DNA from: Cellvibrionales bacterium UBA4451
Lineage (GTDB): Bacteria; Pseudomonadota; Gammaproteobacteria; Pseudomonadales; Porticoccaceae
Length of the DNA stretch: 64,000 nucleotides
Assembly: GCA_002390285.1 (NCBI GenBank)
Contig: DGPB01000011.1
Coordinates: forward strand, 57,438-121,437
Direction: 5' to 3'
The translations under genes were made by a program, and so were the position numbers. Shown here one piece after another: positions 53,444 to 63,068 of the stretch (within the stretch, counting starts at the first letter, position 1; every line of letters begins with the position of its first letter). Below the pieces are notes generated by a model, which saw only the letters and a list, made by a program, of their open reading frames with translations, was not told where the DNA came from and made no database searches.

Positions 53444-54789
53444 CGCAATCCCTCCACTGCGTTCACAAACTGGCCACCGCGATCTTCAAAACTACAGAAC
53501 ATGTCAAAACTGGCACAGGCCGGAGACAACAATACGATATCACCAGCTTCAGCAATTTTTTGAGCAGCTTCCACGGCACCCTGCAAGCTGGCGGCATAAA
53601 TAGTGGGCACTCTGTCACCCACCGCATCACCAATAGCAGGAGCATCTTCGCCCAGCAGCACCAACTGCTTCACCGAACCCATTAGCGCCTTGGCAAATGG
53701 CGTGAAATCCTGCCCCTTACCCCGGCCACCGGCAATCAAAATCAGATTCTGTTCTCCTGACAGCCCAGAAATCGCGGCCAACGTGGCGCCCACATTGGTT
53801 GCCTTGGAATCATTAATATAGGTAACACCCGCCAAACTTTTCACTGCCTGACAACGATGCGGCAACCCCTGAAACTCGCGCAACACCTGCAACATCTCAG
53901 CCATAGGCAACCCCACAGCCGAACCCAGCGCCAATGCTGCCAACGCATTACGCGTATTGTGACTCCCCTTAATGCCAAGCTCTGCTTCAGGCATCAACCG
54001 GTCAAACTGATAGGACAGCCAGGGCTCCCCATCCTGATCAAGCAGCCCAAAACCGCCAAAATCGGGTCTATTAAGGCCAAAGCTCCACTGCTTTACCTTG
54101 TCACTCACCAGCGGCACACTTAGCTTATCTTCTCGGTTAACAACGACCTGCCTAACACCGTTGAAAATTCGATGTTTGGCCTGGTGATAATCGAGCAGGC
54201 TACGGTAACGATCCATATGGTCTGGACTGATATTCAACACTGTCGCTACCTCGGCATTTAGCCCAGATACCGATTCGAGCTGGAAGCTAGAGAGCTCCAA
54301 AACATACAATTCTTTATGTTCATCCAACAGTGCCAGAGCTGGCATCCCAAGGTTGCCGCCCACCCCGACGGGCACGCCGGCGGCAGCACACATCTCACCC
54401 AACAGGGTCGTCACTGTGCTTTTTCCATTTGAGCCGGTAATCGCAACAATCGGGGCATTTGCAGTCCGGGCAAACAGTTCAATATCACCGATCACCGGCA
54501 CACCCGACAAAAGAGCTGCTTGAATGGCTGGGTTTTCGCGAGACAACCCAGGACTGAGAATAATTTCATCAGCCCCATCGAAACTGTCCACCAGGAACTC
54601 ACCCAGAACCACCGACACCTCTGGCAACTCAGCTTTTAATTGATCAAGACAGGGGGGCTGCTGACGAGTATCAAACATCACAAAACGCTCACCCATCTGC
54701 GACAAATGACGAGCCACAGACAAACCAGTGGTGCCGATACCGACCACCACCTTTAGTTTGCTACTGGCTATCAATTGTGTCATCGCCAC
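53440..54789 (-). CDS. murD: UDP-N-acetylmuramoyl-L-alanine--D-glutamate ligase MurD
   Basis: A 449-residue Mur ligase adding D-Glu. Motifs: VVGIGTTGLSVARHL, ATP loop ITGSNGKSTVTTLL, LNISPDHMDRY and the C-terminal DSKATNVGAT with AGGRGKGQDF. It sits between mraY and ftsW. Confidence 0.97.
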   Translation of the reverse strand: MAMTQLIASSKLKVVVGIGTTGLSVARHLSQMGERFVMFDTRQQPPCLDQLKAELPEVSVVLGEFLVDSFDGADEIILSPGLSRENPAIQAALLSGVPVIGDIELFARTANAPIVAITGSNGKSTVTTLLGEMCAAAGVPVGVGGNLGMPALALLDEHKELYVLELSSFQLESVSGLNAEVATVLNISPDHMDRYRSLLDYHQAKHRIFNGVRQVVVNREDKLSVPLVSDKVKQWSFGLNRPDFGGFGLLDQDGEPWLSYQFDRLMPEAELGIKGSHNTRNALAALALGSAVGLPMAEMLQVLREFQGLPHRCQAVKSLAGVTYINDSKATNVGATLAAISGLSGEQNLILIAGGRGKGQDFTPFAKALMGSVKQLVLLGEDAPAIGDAVGDRVPTIYAASLQGAVEAAQKIAEAGDIVLLSPACASFDMFCSFEDRGGQFVNAVEGLR

Positions 54790-54855
54790 TCTCTATACAA
54801 CCCCACCGATTATCGTTAACTGCCTTCCCGCAGCGTCCTTATCTCAACAATTTTC

Positions 54856-55938
54856 TTATCTCAACTTCAGCGTCGCTAAACCAAACAGCACCAATATCAC
54901 GGTGATAATCCAGAACCGCACAATCACTCGCGGCTCGGGCCAACCTTTTAATTCAAAATGGTGATGGATGGGCGCCATGCGAAATATCCGGCGGCCCGTC
55001 AACTTGAAGGAAGCCACCTGAATAATTACAGAGACCGTTTCGAGCACAAACACACCGCTCATAATGAAAAATACAATCTCGTGACGGACGATAACCGCGA
55101 TCACACCCAACGCAGCACCCAATGCCAGCGCACCTACATCACCCATAAACACTTGAGCCGGATAGGTGTTAAACCACAAAAAACCAAGACCAGCACCGCC
55201 CAAAGCAGCACAAAACACACCCAGCTCACCCGCTCCCTCGACGTAGGGAATATGCAGGTAATCGGCAAACTGGACATTGCCCACGAGGTAGGCAATAACC
55301 CCGAGGGCGCCACCCACCAATACCGTCGGCATAATGGCTAACCCATCTAGGCCATCCGTTAGATTTACAGCATTACTACTGCCAACAATGACCAAGTAAG
55401 CAAGCACCACATAGAAAACACCCAAGGGCATCGCTACTTCTTTGAAAAAGGGCACAATCAACTCGTTTTCAGCGCCACTACTTCCGCTTTGATAAAGAAA
55501 GATCGCGGCACCCAACCCAGCGGCAGACTGCCAAAAATATTTCCACCGAGCAGGCAAACCCCGTGAATTTTTTTCCACCACTTTTCGGTAATCATCCACC
55601 CAGCCAACAACCCCAAACGCAAGGGTCACTGCTAGCACCACCCAGACATAGTGATTCGATAAATCTGACCAGAGTAGCGTGCTCGCAAAAATCGACATCA
55701 GAATCAACGCCCCTCCCATAGTAGGAGTGCCCGATTTACTGAGGTGACTCTGCGGACCATCAGTGCGAATCGACTGTCCAATCTGAAGATTATTAAGGCG
55801 TCTAATCATGGCCGGCCCAAACACCAGGGAAATCCCCAGCGAGGTTAGAACACCCAAAATGGCCCTAAAGGTGAGATATTTCACTACGCCAAAAGCGGTA
55901 AAATATTGCACTAGGTAATCGGACAACCAAAGCAACAT
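54856..55938 (-). CDS. mraY: phospho-N-acetylmuramoyl-pentapeptide transferase MraY
   Basis: A 360-residue membrane enzyme making lipid I from UDP-MurNAc-pentapeptide and undecaprenyl phosphate. The segments GTPTMGG, WVDDYRKV (metal aspartates), NAVNLTDGLDGLA and the cytoplasmic MAPIHHHFELKGW loop are diagnostic. About ten membrane helices are visible. Confidence 0.97.
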   Translation of the reverse strand: MLLWLSDYLVQYFTAFGVVKYLTFRAILGVLTSLGISLVFGPAMIRRLNNLQIGQSIRTDGPQSHLSKSGTPTMGGALILMSIFASTLLWSDLSNHYVWVVLAVTLAFGVVGWVDDYRKVVEKNSRGLPARWKYFWQSAAGLGAAIFLYQSGSSGAENELIVPFFKEVAMPLGVFYVVLAYLVIVGSSNAVNLTDGLDGLAIMPTVLVGGALGVIAYLVGNVQFADYLHIPYVEGAGELGVFCAALGGAGLGFLWFNTYPAQVFMGDVGALALGAALGVIAVIVRHEIVFFIMSGVFVLETVSVIIQVASFKLTGRRIFRMAPIHHHFELKGWPEPRVIVRFWIITVILVLFGLATLKLR

Positions 55939-55940
55939 AA

Positions 55941-57299
55941 CTACTGTTCTCCCGATTTTATTATCTGCTGCACAATGTCTTCCATGACCATGAATCGCGA
56001 CCCTTTCACCAAGACCGCAGCATCCGAATCTAGCAATGCCTCAAGGTGGTCGGTAAGCATTTTTTTGCTCTCGAAATGCTTAGCCCTCTCGCCAAATTCG
56101 CGTGTAGCATTGGTACAGAGAGGGCCGACAGCCAACAAGATATCGACACCTTGCTCAGCCGCGTAGCGCCCTACATCCGCATGTAACTGGGCCTCGTTTT
56201 CCCCAAGCTCACCCATATCCCCCAACACCAAAATTCGTCGGCCCTTAAAATTCATCAGTGTATTAATGGCTGCTTTTACAGAACCCGGGTTGGCGTTATA
56301 GGTGTCATCGATAACAGAAGCACCATTTGCTAACTGCTGCCAACTCAAGCGACCGGACACTGGCTGCAGCTTATTCAGCCCAGCAGAGATCGACCCTAGC
56401 TCAGCGCCAACAGCATGCGCACAGGCAGCTGCTGCCAGAGTATTTCCCACGTTATGCACGCCACTCAAAGACAACCTGACCGCGGCCTCACCAACTGGCG
56501 TGACAAGCACAAAGACATGGCAACCGAAATGATCTGCAACCACCTCTTTGGCATAAAAATCTGCACGGGTATCCGCTATAGAATAAGTCAACACTCTAGC
56601 TCGAGATGACGCTCTCCATTGCTCAGAATAGGGCTCATCCAGATTGATAACAGCCACACCTTGGTCGGAAACACCCCGATAGATTTCGCCCTTGGCTTTG
56701 GCTACGCCATCTATACTTCCAAAACCAGCCATGTGAGCAGGCAATACGTTATTCACCATCACCACATCGGGACGAGCCAAACCACATAGGTACGCAATTT
56801 CACCTGAAGCACTGGCACCCATCTCAATAACCGCATAGCGATGCCCACGATGCAGCCCTAGAAGCGTCATTGGCACGCCAATTTGGTTATTCAAGTTTCC
56901 CTTGGTCGCCAGCACCTCGCCCGACTCACGAAGGATGGCAGCAATCATTTCTTTAACCGTTGTTTTTCCACTGCTGCCAGTGACAGCGATCAATGGCCCC
57001 ATAAAGGCCTGCCGATTGATCCTCGCGATTTGCCCCAACGCTTCTGTGGTATCAGGCACAACCCATTGAGGCACAATGATGTCTTTTACTGGGCGATCAA
57101 CAACCATGCCGCATGCTTGGGTGGCCACTTGAGGCAAAAACTGATGCGCATCAAATCGCTCACCCTTTAGCGCGATAAAGAGCTGACCCTCATCAATCTG
57201 ACGACTGTCTGTAGATACAGATTTGAAGTGGCAGTCTGGATACATCAAAGTGCCTCCATATGCCTGCGCTACCTGAGAAAGGGTCAACTCTTGCATCAT
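55941..57299 (-). CDS. murF: UDP-N-acetylmuramoyl-tripeptide--D-alanyl-D-alanine ligase MurF
   Basis: A 452-residue Mur ligase that adds D-Ala-D-Ala. ATP loop VTGSSGKTTVKEMIA near residue 109, KGNLNNQIGVPMTLL, MGASASGEIAYL and IDDTYNANPGSVKAAI are typical. It overlaps murE by four bases. Confidence 0.97.
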   Translation of the reverse strand: MMQELTLSQVAQAYGGTLMYPDCHFKSVSTDSRQIDEGQLFIALKGERFDAHQFLPQVATQACGMVVDRPVKDIIVPQWVVPDTTEALGQIARINRQAFMGPLIAVTGSSGKTTVKEMIAAILRESGEVLATKGNLNNQIGVPMTLLGLHRGHRYAVIEMGASASGEIAYLCGLARPDVVMVNNVLPAHMAGFGSIDGVAKAKGEIYRGVSDQGVAVINLDEPYSEQWRASSRARVLTYSIADTRADFYAKEVVADHFGCHVFVLVTPVGEAAVRLSLSGVHNVGNTLAAAACAHAVGAELGSISAGLNKLQPVSGRLSWQQLANGASVIDDTYNANPGSVKAAINTLMNFKGRRILVLGDMGELGENEAQLHADVGRYAAEQGVDILLAVGPLCTNATREFGERAKHFESKKMLTDHLEALLDSDAAVLVKGSRFMVMEDIVQQIIKSGEQ

Positions 57300-58816
57300 C
57301 GCAACCCTCCACGCTGGCGCAATGCCAATCGGGCCTGCACTTGATCACTAAATGGCAAACGCTCGGCACCGAGTAGCTGATAGCCCTCATGCCCCTTTCC
57401 GGCAATCAACACAATATCGTCATCACCCGCTTCATTAACCGCTGCGCGGATTGCCTCAGCCCTATCCAAACACGTGACCACTGCAACAGCTTCAGCCGAA
57501 TCCTCGACCAGCCCTTCACGAATATCAGCGGCGATACGCTCCGGCAGCTCGTTACGAGGATTGTCATTGGTGATAACAACACGGTCGGCATAGCGACTAG
57601 CAATACGACCCATCTGAGGTCGCTTGCCACGATCACGATCACCGCCACAACCAAATACACACCACAGTTGACCAGCGCAGTGCTCGCGCAACGTAACGAG
57701 AACCTTTTCAAGTGCGTCGGGCGTATGCGCATAATCCACGACCACTTGAGGGCCGGCATCAGCTGCCACCAACTCCATACGCCCCGGAACTGACTGCAAG
57801 CGTGGCACAACCTTTAACACGTCATTTAGTGGCACACCCTGAAGACATGCCGCGCCAATCACCGCCAGCAGATTTTGTAAATTAAACTTTCCCAACAACA
57901 GGCTATTGAGCTCACCCGCCCCCCAAGGCGTTGTCACTTTGGCACTAATACCCGATGCCGAAAGCAGGATGTCGTCGGCATAGATAGAAGCATTGGGGTT
58001 AACCACGGAATAACCGCAAACATTAATAGATGGCGGTAATTTCAGTGCAATCTCTGCGCCCACATGATCATCTGCGTTAATCACCGCATTAATCAAACCC
58101 GGCATAGCAAACAACTGTATTTTGGCCTCGGCATAGCTGACCAAGTCACCGTGGTAATCCAAATGGTCGCGACTCAAATTGGTAAAGACCGCTGTATGGA
58201 ATGACAATCCCGCCACCCTGAATTGATCCAGGCTGTGGGAAGACACCTCCATTGCCACATGCCCAACTCCATCATCTACGAACCCAGCCAGTACGGCCTG
58301 AGTGGTAATGGCGTCGGGGGTCGTCATCCCTGTATCGGTCATTTTGGGGCTGCCGTTCGACACAACACCGTAACCAAGCGTACCAACCACACCCGCAGGC
58401 CCATCCACCAGACTGAACACCTGCGCCAATAGCTGACTGCACGTGGTCTTTCCGTTGGTTCCAGTAATACCTGTCAGGGATAGCTTCTCAGAGGGGTCAT
58501 CGTAAAAGCGTCCCGCGAGAGCACTTAACGTCTGACTGAGGTGGTTAATAGCGACCACACTAGAACCCCTCTCACCCTCAAAGCCTTCGGACTCAGCCAA
58601 CACCGCCGCTGCACCATTCGCTAGCGCTTGATCAATGTATTGACGACCGTCCTGCACGCCCCCAGGGACAGCAATAAAGATTTCACCCGGTTTTACTAAA
58701 CGGCTATCCAGACACAGCCCCACCACAGGCAATTCTGCCAGCGTCTGCGATAAGGCTACGCTCGGCAGCAACTGCTTCAACGTACAATCAACCGAACTAC
58801 GGGGCGCACTCATCAC
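57296..58816 (-). CDS. murE: UDP-MurNAc-L-Ala-D-Glu--meso-diaminopimelate ligase MurE
   Basis: A 506-residue Mur ligase. ATP loop GITGTNGKTTCSQL is at residues 116-129, with EVSSHSLDQFRV and DYAHTPDALEK further on. DNPR at residues 418-421 marks meso-diaminopimelate rather than lysine specificity, consistent with a Gram-negative wall. It overlaps murF and ftsI by four bases each. Confidence 0.97.
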   Translation of the reverse strand: MMSAPRSSVDCTLKQLLPSVALSQTLAELPVVGLCLDSRLVKPGEIFIAVPGGVQDGRQYIDQALANGAAAVLAESEGFEGERGSSVVAINHLSQTLSALAGRFYDDPSEKLSLTGITGTNGKTTCSQLLAQVFSLVDGPAGVVGTLGYGVVSNGSPKMTDTGMTTPDAITTQAVLAGFVDDGVGHVAMEVSSHSLDQFRVAGLSFHTAVFTNLSRDHLDYHGDLVSYAEAKIQLFAMPGLINAVINADDHVGAEIALKLPPSINVCGYSVVNPNASIYADDILLSASGISAKVTTPWGAGELNSLLLGKFNLQNLLAVIGAACLQGVPLNDVLKVVPRLQSVPGRMELVAADAGPQVVVDYAHTPDALEKVLVTLREHCAGQLWCVFGCGGDRDRGKRPQMGRIASRYADRVVITNDNPRNELPERIAADIREGLVEDSAEAVAVVTCLDRAEAIRAAVNEAGDDDIVLIAGKGHEGYQLLGAERLPFSDQVQARLALRQRGGLR

Positions 58817-60552
58817 GTAGCACCTCCCGGCTTACTCTGGCCAAGCGTCACGACCTGCTTCCCACTTTTGACCTTCGGGGGAATTTTTAACATTCTCAAC
58901 GCGTCCGCAGTAACACTGGCAAACACTGGCGCAGCGACTTCACCACCAAAATATTTTTCACCCCGAGGGTCATTAATAATCACCACGGTGACCAACCTAG
59001 GATTGTCAGCAGGTACCATGCCCGCAAATAAAGCTACGTAACGATTTTTTTCATAGCCCGATTTACCCACTTTATGGACGGTCCCTGTCTTACCTGCCAC
59101 CTCATAGGATGGAATGGCGGCACGCGTCGCCGTGCCGCCGGCAAGCGTTACATGACTCATCATCTCTCGAAGCCTTGCTACCAACTTCGCGTCCACCACT
59201 TGCTCACCCTCAGGAATACCATCTGTTTTCAGCAGAGATACCGGCTTCCTCAAGCCATCATTGGCCAACACTGCATAGGCCTGCGCCAACTGCAGTGCCG
59301 AGGCCGAGAGCCCATGCCCAAAAGCAAAATTAGCACGTTCAACGGGCTTCCAGCGCCTGTGCTCTGGCAGACTCCCTGGGCTCTCACCCGGGAATCCCGT
59401 TCCAGGACTCTGCCCCAGCCCCATTCGGGCAAACATATCTCGTATATGGCTAGGCTCCAGCTTAAGCGCAATCTTTGTCGTTCCAACCTGACTCGATTTC
59501 ACCAGTAACGTGGTTAGGTCAATGAGCCCATAGTTTCGATGATCGAAAAAGGTTTTTCTGCCCACCCTGATGGATCCAGGGTTTGTGTCAATTATCGTCT
59601 CAGGAACATATTCCCCACTCTCCAATGCCGCCAAGACCGTCAACGGCTTCATAGTGGAACCGGGCTCGACCAAGTCTGTTATGGCACGGTTACGCAATGC
59701 ATCTGAATTGAGCTGGCTGCGATCATTGGGGTTGTAGGAGGGTTGGTTGGCCATCGCCAGAATCTCTCCAGTCTGCACATCCAGCATCACCACCGATCCT
59801 GAAGCAGCCTGATGCTTTGCTACGGCTGCCTTTAATTCACGGTAAGCGGTATATTGCAGTCTCAGATCAATACTAAGCGTCAAGTTTTGCCCAGGCTTTT
59901 CGCTCCGCACCAACGCCAAATCTTTAATAACTCGACCCTTCAGATCTTTCAGAACTTTTTTGGCGCCAGGTACGCCAGTGAGCCGCTCATCAAATGCTAG
60001 CTCCATACCCTCTTGGCCACGATCGTCGATACTGGTGAAACCGACTAACTGGGAGGTTACCTCTCCCGCCGGATAAAACCGTTTGTACTCACCCTGACCA
60101 TAAACACCCGGAATCTCCAGACGGAGCACATCCTCTGCCTGATCTGGTGTTACCTGACGAGCCAGGTACATAAATTCCTTTCCGGCATACCGCTTCAGCC
60201 TCTGCTGCAACTCGTCACGGCTCATTGACAGCTTTTTGGCCAACTCAGAGAGGCCTTCTGAGCTGCCATCTATCACCTGAGGGTTCGCCCACAATGTGAC
60301 TACTGGCGTACTTACCGCCAAAGGCTCCCCTCGGCTATCAGTAATAACACCTCGGTAGGCAGGAATGGATTCGGTGCGAACCGTACGAGCCTGACCTTGC
60401 CCCTGCAGAAACTGAAAACCCTTATCCACATCAGTCAAAACCTGAAGCCCAGCGATGTGCCAAAGCCCCGCTACTGGAAGCATGAATAGCACCGATACCA
60501 GCAGCAGATAACGCCAGCGGGAAATGGTCAATTTGTTCTGCTTCACACTCAC
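58813..60552 (-). CDS. ftsI: peptidoglycan transpeptidase FtsI (PBP3)
   Basis: A 579-residue class B penicillin-binding protein, the septal cross-linking enzyme. It has one N-terminal helix (residues 13-36), a pedestal domain, and a transpeptidase domain with STMK (Ser299 nucleophile, Lys302) and KTGT (488-491). The second catalytic motif, usually SSN, reads SSQ (353-355; codon CAG at 59490-59488). The remaining context, FGHGLSASALQLAQAYAVLAN, is normal. It overlaps murE and is preceded by ftsL. Confidence 0.96.
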   Translation of the reverse strand: MSVKQNKLTISRWRYLLLVSVLFMLPVAGLWHIAGLQVLTDVDKGFQFLQGQGQARTVRTESIPAYRGVITDSRGEPLAVSTPVVTLWANPQVIDGSSEGLSELAKKLSMSRDELQQRLKRYAGKEFMYLARQVTPDQAEDVLRLEIPGVYGQGEYKRFYPAGEVTSQLVGFTSIDDRGQEGMELAFDERLTGVPGAKKVLKDLKGRVIKDLALVRSEKPGQNLTLSIDLRLQYTAYRELKAAVAKHQAASGSVVMLDVQTGEILAMANQPSYNPNDRSQLNSDALRNRAITDLVEPGSTMKPLTVLAALESGEYVPETIIDTNPGSIRVGRKTFFDHRNYGLIDLTTLLVKSSQVGTTKIALKLEPSHIRDMFARMGLGQSPGTGFPGESPGSLPEHRRWKPVERANFAFGHGLSASALQLAQAYAVLANDGLRKPVSLLKTDGIPEGEQVVDAKLVARLREMMSHVTLAGGTATRAAIPSYEVAGKTGTVHKVGKSGYEKNRYVALFAGMVPADNPRLVTVVIINDPRGEKYFGGEVAAPVFASVTADALRMLKIPPKVKSGKQVVTLGQSKPGGAT

Positions 60553-60573
60553 TCTGCTCTCACTCCAAGCCCT

Positions 60574-60864
60574 TTATGGCCGGATCACAATAATCTCTTC
60601 AGCCCCAGGCACTCGCATCTGGAGACGCCCCGTTGCTAACTGTTCTATACGACTTAACGATGCCCACGAACTTTGCTCCAACAAGTAGCGCCCCCACTCC
60701 ACTTGAAAAGCATTCGCCTCCTGCTCAAGCTTGGACAGGTCGTTATAAAGCTGCCTGCACAGGTGGCTGACATAAACCACGGACAGTGCGGATAAAATGA
60801 CGGCCAACCACATCAACGGCAACATCCAACCTGGCCCAGTTGTAGTCATCGCCCTGATGCTCAT
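60574..60864 (-). CDS. ftsL: cell division protein FtsL
   Basis: A 96-residue bitopic protein: a short cytoplasmic N-terminus, a transmembrane helix (MLPLMWLAVILSALSVVYVSHLC) and a periplasmic leucine-zipper coiled coil (LYNDLSKLEQEANAFQVEWGRYLLEQ). It bridges FtsQ/FtsB and activates FtsI/FtsW. The start may be the second in-frame ATG at 60849. The identity rests on size, topology and position between rsmH and ftsI. Confidence 0.9.
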   Translation of the reverse strand: MSIRAMTTTGPGWMLPLMWLAVILSALSVVYVSHLCRQLYNDLSKLEQEANAFQVEWGRYLLEQSSWASLSRIEQLATGRLQMRVPGAEEIIVIRP

Positions 60865-60866
60865 GA

Positions 60867-61820
60867 TTAAGCTACCTTCTCAGCCACTCGCATCACCGCA
60901 CTTCTGGCCCGCACATTCACTGAAACCTCACCCGCGCCTGGCTTAACCGCCTTGCCAACTGAGCGCATCGGGCGAACAATGTCTTTCTCCATAATGGGGA
61001 ACCCTTTTGGCAAGGGTTTACCGCGCTCCTGCTCCCGAATAAACCGCTTAACGATGCGATCCTCTAGGGAATGGAAACTGATCACCACCAAGCGACCACC
61101 CACGGCCAACATACCAAGCACATCGGCCAACACGTTCTCGAGGTCTTCCAATTCCCGGTTAATAAAAATCCTGATCCCCTGGAATGCCCTCGTGGCCGGA
61201 TGTTTGCCTTTTTCCCACGCGGGGTTTGCCTCCTTTACGATGGCGGCCAACTGCGCAGTACGAGTAATGGGCTTTTCTTCGCGAGCCTCGACAATGGACC
61301 GAGCAATCCGCCTGGCGTATCGCTCCTCGCCATAGTCTTTTAATACCCGCGAGATATCCTTTTCTTCTGCTATGGCCAGCCACTCAGCAGCACTGATGCC
61401 GTCATCAGGGTTCATCCGCATATCCAGCGGCCCATCTCGCATAAAACTGAATCCCCTCTCAGGATCATCCAGCTGTGGTGACGAAACACCCAAATCCAGC
61501 AGCACTCCAGCTACCCCGCCGGCCTTACCTCTTTCCGCTACTAGGGCGGCCATATCCGCAAAAGAAGCCTGAACAATTTCAAAACGGGGGTCTTGGGAAA
61601 ATCTTTCCCCTGCCACAGCGCAAGCTTCTGGGTCCTTGTCTACTGACACCAACGAGCCAGACTCATTTAATTTGGATAAAATCAGTGCTGAATGGCCTCC
61701 ACGACCAAACGTACCATCCACATAAAAACCGCCAGGATCAGTGACAAGCACCTCTACTGCCTCATTGAGTAAAACGGTTTCATGCTCACCCTGTCCCGAC
61801 ATAACTCCCGACCCCGGCAT
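60867..61820 (-). CDS. rsmH: 16S rRNA (cytosine-1402-N4)-methyltransferase RsmH
   Basis: A 317-residue SAM methyltransferase modifying C1402 in the decoding centre. HETVLLNEAVEVL, DGTFGRGGHS (SAM loop), LDLGVSSPQLDDPERGFSF and VISFHSLEDRIVKRF are family signatures. ATG 61820 overlaps the mraZ stop (TAATG); ATG 61802 (MSGQGEHETVLL) is an equally plausible start. Confidence 0.96.
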   Translation of the reverse strand: MPGSGVMSGQGEHETVLLNEAVEVLVTDPGGFYVDGTFGRGGHSALILSKLNESGSLVSVDKDPEACAVAGERFSQDPRFEIVQASFADMAALVAERGKAGGVAGVLLDLGVSSPQLDDPERGFSFMRDGPLDMRMNPDDGISAAEWLAIAEEKDISRVLKDYGEERYARRIARSIVEAREEKPITRTAQLAAIVKEANPAWEKGKHPATRAFQGIRIFINRELEDLENVLADVLGMLAVGGRLVVISFHSLEDRIVKRFIREQERGKPLPKGFPIMEKDIVRPMRSVGKAVKPGAGEVSVNVRARSAVMRVAEKVA

Positions 61821-62284
61821 TACAATGAGAGGGACTGCATTTCTTCTGGAATCTCAAGATCACCACTGGTCGCTGCCAGCCAATCATCTCTTCCTGCATT
61901 CCAGTTTTCTTCGCTCCACAACTCAAAACGATGACGCTGCCCTACCAACATCACTTTTTTCTCCAACTGTGCGTATTGGCGCAACTCTGGTGGAATCAAA
62001 ATGCGACCGTTGCTATCCAGCTCCATTTCGCGCGCATGGCCGATAAGAATTCGCTGCAGCTTGCGCGTCGTTGGGTTAAATGAAGGCAATTCGGCGATCT
62101 GAGCTTCGACCTTCTCCCACTCATGAAGCGGGTAGATCAGCAAGCATTTATCCTGTATATCAATAGTGGCCACAAGACAGCTGCCACTGGGGGGGCTGAG
62201 GGCATCACGATACCGTGCAGGGATCGCCATGCGCCCCTTGGTATCCATGTTGATTTCGTTATTGCCTCTGAACAATGCTCTCAC
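61820..62284 (-). CDS. mraZ: transcriptional regulator MraZ
   Basis: A 154-residue DNA-binding protein with two SpoVT/AbrB-like repeats, each with a D-x-K/N-G-R-(M/I)-x-(I)-P pattern: MDTKGRMAIPARYR near residue 13 and LDSNGRILIPPELRQ near 93. MraZ binds phased GTGG repeats and represses its own dcw operon. The start is GTG 62284; a TTG nine bases on (LFRGNNEI) aligns with the MFRG start of other MraZ proteins and is possible. Confidence 0.95.
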   Translation of the reverse strand: MRALFRGNNEINMDTKGRMAIPARYRDALSPPSGSCLVATIDIQDKCLLIYPLHEWEKVEAQIAELPSFNPTTRKLQRILIGHAREMELDSNGRILIPPELRQYAQLEKKVMLVGQRHRFELWSEENWNAGRDDWLAATSGDLEIPEEMQSLSL

Positions 62285-62311
62285 CCAACTCTATTATTTT
62301 AGAGGCAAAAA

Positions 62312-62344
62312 CCACTTTGCCCCACTTTTCCCCACTTTGGCCAC
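62312..62344 (-). promoter_or_regulatory. MraZ operator (phased GTGG boxes)
   Basis: On the minus strand, GTGG boxes lie at 62335-62332, 62325-62322 and 62315-62312, exactly 10 bases apart; the first two extend to GTGGGG. A fourth lies at 62344-62341, nine bases from its neighbour. Such repeats are the known MraZ binding pattern. They overlap the -10 box and the predicted transcript start. Confidence 0.8.
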
Positions 62345-62370
62345 TATATGCCGCCAAAAGCCAAAGTCAA
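62343..62370 (-). promoter_or_regulatory. sigma-70 promoter of the dcw cluster (Pmra)
   Basis: TTGACT (62370-62365), a 16-nt spacer and TATAGT (62348-62343) predict a start near 62336, about 50 bases before mraZ. The MraZ boxes begin in the -10 element and continue downstream, a layout suited to repression. Confidence 0.7.
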
Positions 62371-62888
62371 GGCAAAAAAATAGCGGTGCTCACAAAAAAT
62401 GTGCCGATAACTCAATAACTTGCAGGCGGAGAACAAAAAATAGGGGTGGTGAAAAAATATATAGCAAGGCAAAACAAATCGCTAGATATACCATTTAAAG
62501 TAACACTTTAACTAAAAGACATTCTAGGTATAAAAAGATGGGGTTTTTAAGCCGCGGCGGTTATTTTTTAACCAAAAGATAAGAAGATAAAGGGAGTTCG
62601 CCTGTAAGCCCAGTAGCTAACTACCCATACCGCACAGAATCAAAGGGTTACAACAAACCCACTGGAGAATAGTACCAAATTTAGTAGCAGTTTTAGTAGC
62701 AAGCCCTCAAGACTGTTTATATCAGCTCAGATCGCCGCTGCATGTTAGGCGCCTCAATTGCTTCGAATGGCGAGCAAACCACTGTTCATACTTGTCATCC
62801 TTCTGTGAATTGACGACGCTTGTTCATACTCCCGCCGATGGTTCATATTTACTATACGGCGTGTCTAGAGTCATGAGGCTATTCAATT
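62371..62888. other. gene-poor region upstream of mraZ
   Basis: No coding region is convincing. It contains AT-rich DNA, a small hairpin (GGTTA/TAACC near 62558-62575), two near-identical TTTAGTAGCA units around 62680-62702 and three GTTCATA words between 62783 and 62848. In P. aeruginosa rnpB lies next to mraZ, so this stretch and the following acetyltransferase remnant look like inserted DNA. Confidence 0.4.
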
Positions 62889-62923
62889 TGCACCACCTCA
62901 AAACAGAGGTGCAGTAAAGGTAG
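62889..62923. repeat. 35-bp direct repeat, copy 1
   Basis: Matches 63634-63668 at 32 of 35 positions. It contains an inverted repeat CACCTC-N6-GAGGTG followed by a RGTAAAGGTAG tail. The pair flanks the acetyltransferase remnant. Confidence 0.8.
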
Positions 62924-63068
62924 TCAAAGCTGGTGTTCCGCTTGCTGGACGACCTCGTATCCATTAACGCTTTATTTTTTGTGCGATAATCAATACCACA
63001 GGGTTATCCCTACGGCGTCTTACTTTCCAGAAGAAGAAACAAATGCGGCATCCATTCAAAATAAACAT

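Noticed and set aside
62744..62750. GTTAGGC word fitting the integron attC core GTTRRRY
   Set aside because: No paired RYYYAAC site or attC-like palindrome lies near it, and none follows the acetyltransferase gene, so an integron cassette is not supported.
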